Positions 59,234 to 64,000 of a stretch of 64,000 nt of DNA are shown piece by piece (the stretch's first letter is position 1; each line of letters begins with the position of its first letter). The DNA lies in contig CM032664.1 of NCBI GenBank assembly GCA_019095985.1, positions 27,471,569 through 27,535,568 on the forward strand, given 5' to 3'. Made by a program: the position numbers and the translations under genes. The notes under the pieces are model-generated. The model made no database searches and was not told the origin of the DNA. It saw only the letters and a list, made by a program, of their open reading frames with translations. The stretch comes from Streblospio benedicti (taxonomy: Eukaryota > Annelida > Polychaeta > Spionida > Spionidae).

Positions 59234-61129
59234 ATGGGTGTAGCGACAACAGTGTTTCTGCAAGCGACCATGCTCGTGGTGGTCTTCGCAGTGGTGCCGG
59301 ATGTAGACCTGATGACGGAAGGTTCTCCACAAACCACAGCAGAAGACCCGAATCCTGCCGGGTTAGAGCTGTTCCGCCTCCGCCACGAGCACAACATGGC
59401 CGCGTGCATGGCTATGCTCCAGAACGCGGACAAAGAAGGGGGCGCGATGTTCGGCACGGACTTTGGAGGTTAGAATACTTAATCACACGTCACATGTTTT
59501 CTCCAGCCATGTATGTTACGCTAGTTTCATAATATTTTTTTGGGGGGAAATTCCATGTGTTTATGCGTTCGTATTTACGCAATGATAATATAAGTCTCAT
59601 TAGATTTTCTTTAGTATCTGTAAAGTTGACTGATAAGCCCTGAAGCGCTGGGTGTCATATTTTCAGGCAATTTATATTGTATTATATATAGCATGTCACT
59701 ATAATTAAATCAACCAATCAATTGAATCAATCATGATATTCAGAGCCGCATAAACCACCAAACTATACCAATAGTCAGTGTTTGTTTTGATATCATTATG
59801 CATTTTGATATATTTCTAGTGCTAGAATCATATTTAATCTAAAATCTATATCACATATTGTCTTATGCGTCATTGTTGTATTAAATCATATTGCACGTTA
59901 AGTATGTGGCTACTTTTTATGTCACGTCAACGCTAAAACCAAAATCTGTAGATTCATTGGATTTCTTTGGTGATATTTGTAAACTATTATTGAATACTAA
60001 ATCCTTAATATTTTACATTTGCAAATATTTTAGACCTTGTCTCTCAGACAATCTTTTTCAAACACTGACAGACACAAAGATAACAAATACTTGCATAGAG
60101 TTTTAAAAAAAAAAAATGGATTTAGTCATCAATCAATTTAAAAATAACAACCAGGCCCTGAGGTTATTTGGACAGGCCCTAATTACAGACCCTAATTATT
60201 CCTCAATTAGTTTATTGTATTATTTTCTCTTCACAGGACCACCTGCAAAGAATCCCGACTCGCTGGCGTCTGCTGTCCTCGAGAGCTGTATGCTGGGACT
60301 GGAGCTGATGCAAGACTTGCCACGCATTGCCGACAGCGACCAATTGGACGTGAGCAAGCAAGCCGTGGCCAAAATAACAGGTACTATTAAATGAGCATTG
60401 TTGTCTTACTGTTGGGGCGGGTTTATAAGGAAGTGGGATGTGGGAAAGAATTCTGATTAGAGAGGGATTTTGGTTAAAAGGCCATAAACGCGGGATGCAG
60501 GATTTCAAGGAAGTGAGATTTGAGAAACAAATCTAAACACATATAGGGATGTGGAAAGTAAGGCCGAAAAATAGGGATGTGGCATTTCTTGACTCCTTAA
60601 AAAATACCAATGTTTCACCGACCATATTTCATATGATTTTTAGGTGATAGAGCACTGCTGAGGGAATTGAGTGAATTTGTAAATTAGGGTAAATATTTCT
60701 TTCCCACACCGGTATACTGTGACATTTATCAATGCCACACTCAAAATCCTGTGTGTAACAACCTCAGCTTTGGTTGGATGGTTTCTCCCAACACATGTAA
60801 AGTTTATTTTTAATTAACTTGATTAACATTTTGTTCTATATTCATCATATGCTTTGGCATGTGTTTGGTTTTGTCGTATGTCATCAATCTGGTTTTACAT
60901 CAGAAAATATGTTTATTTTCTCCTTTAAAATAAACCCTATGAGCTGTTGATATTTAATGCACTGGACACATGTATATCATATGCATTTCAAAGGTAACGT
61001 TATGTTATCTTTTTAGTGTAAAACGTTACTTCAAGTTTGCGTATTTTGATTTCAGATTTACAGAAGATGCTTAAAGGTGAAGACATATCAAACCAGTCAC
61101 TCAGGGAAATTTGTTCAATGTCGGAATAA
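59234..61129 (+). CDS. 150-residue presumptive secreted, helix-rich protein
   Basis: Coding exons 59234-59468, 60237-60380 and 61056-61129 join in phases 1 and 1, with AG/GT borders throughout. The ATG is in a strong context (ACCATGG), ten bases after the acceptor. Residues 1-22 form a signal peptide or membrane anchor (MGVATTVFLQATMLVVVFAV). The rest is helix-prone (GLELFRLRHEHNMAACMAML, SAVLESCMLGLELMQDLP, AVAKITDLQKMLKG) with three cysteines, in AACMA, ESCML and REICSM. AATAAA signals are at 61193-61198 and 61268-61273. The layout (signal, about four helices, small phase-1 exons) recalls helical cytokine-like or other small secreted bundles, but no family motif is seen and function is unknown. 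Confidence 0.75.
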
Positions 61130-61279
61130 ACATTATGGTCCCTGGATGCCTAGTTGAGAAAAAAAAATCAGAGTTGTACCTTCAAATCTGAAAATAAACT
61201 TTGACAAGTTTAAGTTTTTTTCAATTTTCTTTCCAACACACACATTTTGAAACATGGAATACGAGAAATAAAGTTGAGT

Positions 61280-63050
61280 TTTGAAAACCACATTTAAATC
61301 ATTGTAATGTAGTTACCCACATACTGTTCATAATCAAATAACCATTCTATATCATCAATTTTATTATTTTCAATATACAAGTCTAACATAATGTATTGCG
61401 CTGTTCCTCAGATTAATTTGAACTTAATTTTGATGAAACTTTTATTAAAGTAGAGTGCAGGTTTGTGAAAACGCCCAGTAGATGTACAATTTACATGTTT
61501 GGCGAGCAGAACATAATATTTAGAGTATGTGGTTAAAAACATACAAATTTCAACATTCACATCAATACACCACAGTTGAAAAATTAAACTAACAAGACCG
61601 TTACATGCATTTCAATCATATTATTACCATTGATACTTATTTCATGCCATAATCTTATTAATTTCATTTATTTGCACCTATATGTTGACCGAGACCATGC
61701 ATAATTGCATGTTTTAAATCAAGATGACGTGCAGCCTACATTTTACAGTAATTTATTGTTTCACACAAACTCCGTATCTTTAGTACAAGTTAGTGCAAAC
61801 AAAGAATACATATCTGCCAAATATAGTGGTCCCATATCTTCTTGCACTGTCCCGTTCCATTCCATCCCGTGTTTATATGAATCATATGTGATCATATATG
61901 AAAAGAGCTCATTGAGAACATTCAAATGAACTATCACTCGACCAGAATTTTTAAGAAATAAAAAAAGAAAGAATGCTATATATACAGATGACACCATCCA
62001 AATTATGACAGTAATCCAAGAGTGCAGTCCTCTATTACCTCCATACAAATGGTGCTCCCCAATAGCAATTTTGAATTTGATCACCCTGCATTTTGTAACC
62101 ACTGTTACTTGGCCACCGATATTGCTATGGCTACTTATGCTATATCATTTGATAGCTCCTAGGTTGTGCAATGATTTTAAAACACTCATTATGCATTTGA
62201 TTGGAGATTTTTTTTAAATATTACTGTCTTAAACTCTCAGCAGTTGTTTTCTTCATGGCAGTATTTTGACTACCCTGTGGCACAAATAACCTCTACATAC
62301 AGGCTTGAATTGAAGGCATTCTCTTGTGCATTCAGCACCAATCATATATTGCTTTTTCAACAAAACACCACTATGAGATGGACACATCTGAAAACAAAGA
62401 AGTTCTTACATGCACAAACTTTTTAACAGGGATTTGAAGTCATATCTTGGAAATAGAGGTTTATTTTAGATGCACACATTTACACATACAGGAAACACTG
62501 GGTTGTCATGGAGCTAAATCACTCATCTACAATTCAAGACCATTGAATTAGATGTCAAATCAAAGCCCATATGCCCCTTTTATGATATAGTTATAAAAAA
62601 TACATCCTTATACGAACAACTTCAGTTATGTCCCCTTAAGCAATTGCTAATTAGTTACAAATGTTCCTTTGACTCTAAGTAATTCATAATTGGAATCCTT
62701 TCACCTGTCAATAATTAATGGATCAAAAAGATTGCCGTTTTATATTATTTTGATGAAGTAGAAACCCTCTTCCGCATGACAACAATGTATTTCTAGCAAT
62801 TGGACACTCTACATCATCATAAACTACTCGTATCACTTAATCTTTAAAAACCGCATTGTGTACAGGACTGCACTCCCAACCTATTTTCGACCTGTATCCA
62901 ACACAATTTCAACCTGAATCTCACACGATTTTAACCCGATTTCAGGTACACCATATAACTCAGGGTCATGCTTGCAAAACAAACCTGAATCCAACGTTTG
63001 TTTCAATGTCGGATTTAACATTGAAACAACGTGAACAGGAGTTCTCCCAC
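61280..63050. other. Intergenic stretch
   Basis: AT-rich. A minus-strand open frame of 113 codons (62102-61761) has no splice support or familiar motif. A short line at 61880-61930 (GAGCTCATTGAGAACATTCAAATGAACTATC) is distantly like the repeat at 63270-63300, which points to an old dispersed repeat. Confidence 0.4.
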
Positions 63051-63052
63051 AA

Positions 63053-63640
63053 ATTTCATTTCATTCGTGTCGTGAAAATTACTGGCTCAACATTTTTTTC
63101 TAAGAACAGTTTTGGCAAGTGCGATTTAAAGGCTTTAAAATTATGTGTCACACCATCTGAAACTCGTAAAAATGGTTCGGGTCCAACATTGTTAGCTACA
63201 TTTTTAGTTTGCGAATTTTGTTTTTGTGCATAGCTCAAAAACTATTTGTTCGAAAATATATCCAGAAACATCTCATTGAGAGCTTTCAAATGAGCTATCA
63301 TTTGTCAAGCAACTCCTACAGTGTCCTAGAAAAAAAAAACGGCACGGGTGACACACAAGCTACTGCCTTTCCCCCAAAATTTTGTTTCAATTCATATCTT
63401 GAAAAGTGCTGGCTCAATAATTTTTTTCTAAAAAGCGGTTTTGGAATTTGTGATTTAAGGGCTTTCCAATTATGCATCATACGTTTTGAAACTCGGAAAA
63501 ATGATTCAGGTCCGACATTGTCAGCTGCTGTTTTAAGTTCGCGAATATCATTTTCTCCCGTAGCTGAACACTATTTGCTCCAAAAATATACCGAAACCCA
63601 TATTTGAAAAGGTGTCATTGAGACGACCAAACAGTAATTC
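63053..63640. repeat. Two diverged tandem copies, period about 335 bases
   Basis: Copies starting near 63053 and 63388 share CTGGCTCAACATTTTTTTCTA, GATTTAAAGGCTTT, AAACTCGTAAAAATGG and GGTCCAACATTGTTAGCT with many changes. Both open in similar forward frames, but no gene is supported. The final 360 bases of the window show nothing recognised. Confidence 0.6.
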
Positions 63641-64000
63641 TGAGGCGTCTAGTATTTAAGCCGGAAATACTGCTGTATCATATGGTGGTGGTTATAAATT
63701 TGAATTTAGCCAATATAGTGTGTTTGTAAAAAATAAAGTATATTTATTTAGGATTTACATCCGGATATCATTATTCATACTAGATATATGAAATATGCAC
63801 TGAATCGTATTAGTGACAGTGAAAGTGATAATTTCTGGACAGCCTGTAGATCTGCTATTATTAGTAATTACTCAAAACTGTTGTAAATTTCAGATATTGC
63901 GGTTGCTTACAAAATATTGGAGAAAAGGCAATTACAAAGAGCTAATTTGATTAATTTGATATTGTGTCTATGCATTTTTAAGTTACAATTAAAGAACACC

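Noticed and set aside
61761-62102. Minus-strand open frame of 113 codons
   Set aside because: AT-rich composition, no splice signals or motif, and part of it belongs to a diverged repeat.

Overview
The window is animal nuclear DNA, AT-rich, from an invertebrate with dense introns. The evidence is many short exons with GT-AG borders, a tRNA-derived SINE, LINE fragments, many small foldback elements, and two genes that can be named: NUP155 (nuclear pore) and an FRRS1-type ferric-chelate reductase. The high allelic divergence at an assembly overlap fits a wild, outbred marine invertebrate. A hemichordate, echinoderm or cephalochordate is my guess; the sequence alone does not settle it.

Layout. 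1-5.0 kb: the start of an unrecognised small gene on the minus strand, head-to-head with NUP155, plus SINE and pogo-like repeats. 5.4-7.0 kb: the shared upstream region, with a YY1-like motif and a second SINE. 7.03-27.64 kb: NUP155 on the plus strand, 33 coding exons read by eye; one expected exon (between 15,923 and 16,792) is absent from the assembly. 28.7-30.7 kb: a convergent minus-strand gene for a 425-residue protein with a divergent HMG-box-like segment. 32.8-42.75 kb: a minus-strand Reeler-DOMON-cytochrome b561 gene (FRRS1-like), 16 unique exons. A block of about 2.35 kb carrying three of these exons appears twice, either side of a 100-N gap, and looks like two alleles of one contig overlap that were never merged. 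46.25-46.66 kb: a two-exon gene for a 63-residue presumptive secreted peptide. 47.2-54.2 kb: a 3.4-3.6 kb tandem duplication with decayed coiled-coil reading frames. 55.1-58.2 kb: two LINE fragments. 57.5-61.1 kb: a gene with a TATA box, a non-coding first exon and three coding exons for a 150-residue presumptive secreted, helix-rich protein. The rest is intergenic sequence and repeats.

The genes do not form an evident pathway. NUP155 and its head-to-head neighbour may share a promoter region. The two small secreted-protein genes on the right are the most novel coding content. The strongest structural result is the duplicated FRRS1-like block at the gap, followed by a foldback element caught inside a SINE, where an undisturbed paralogous copy gives the empty site.
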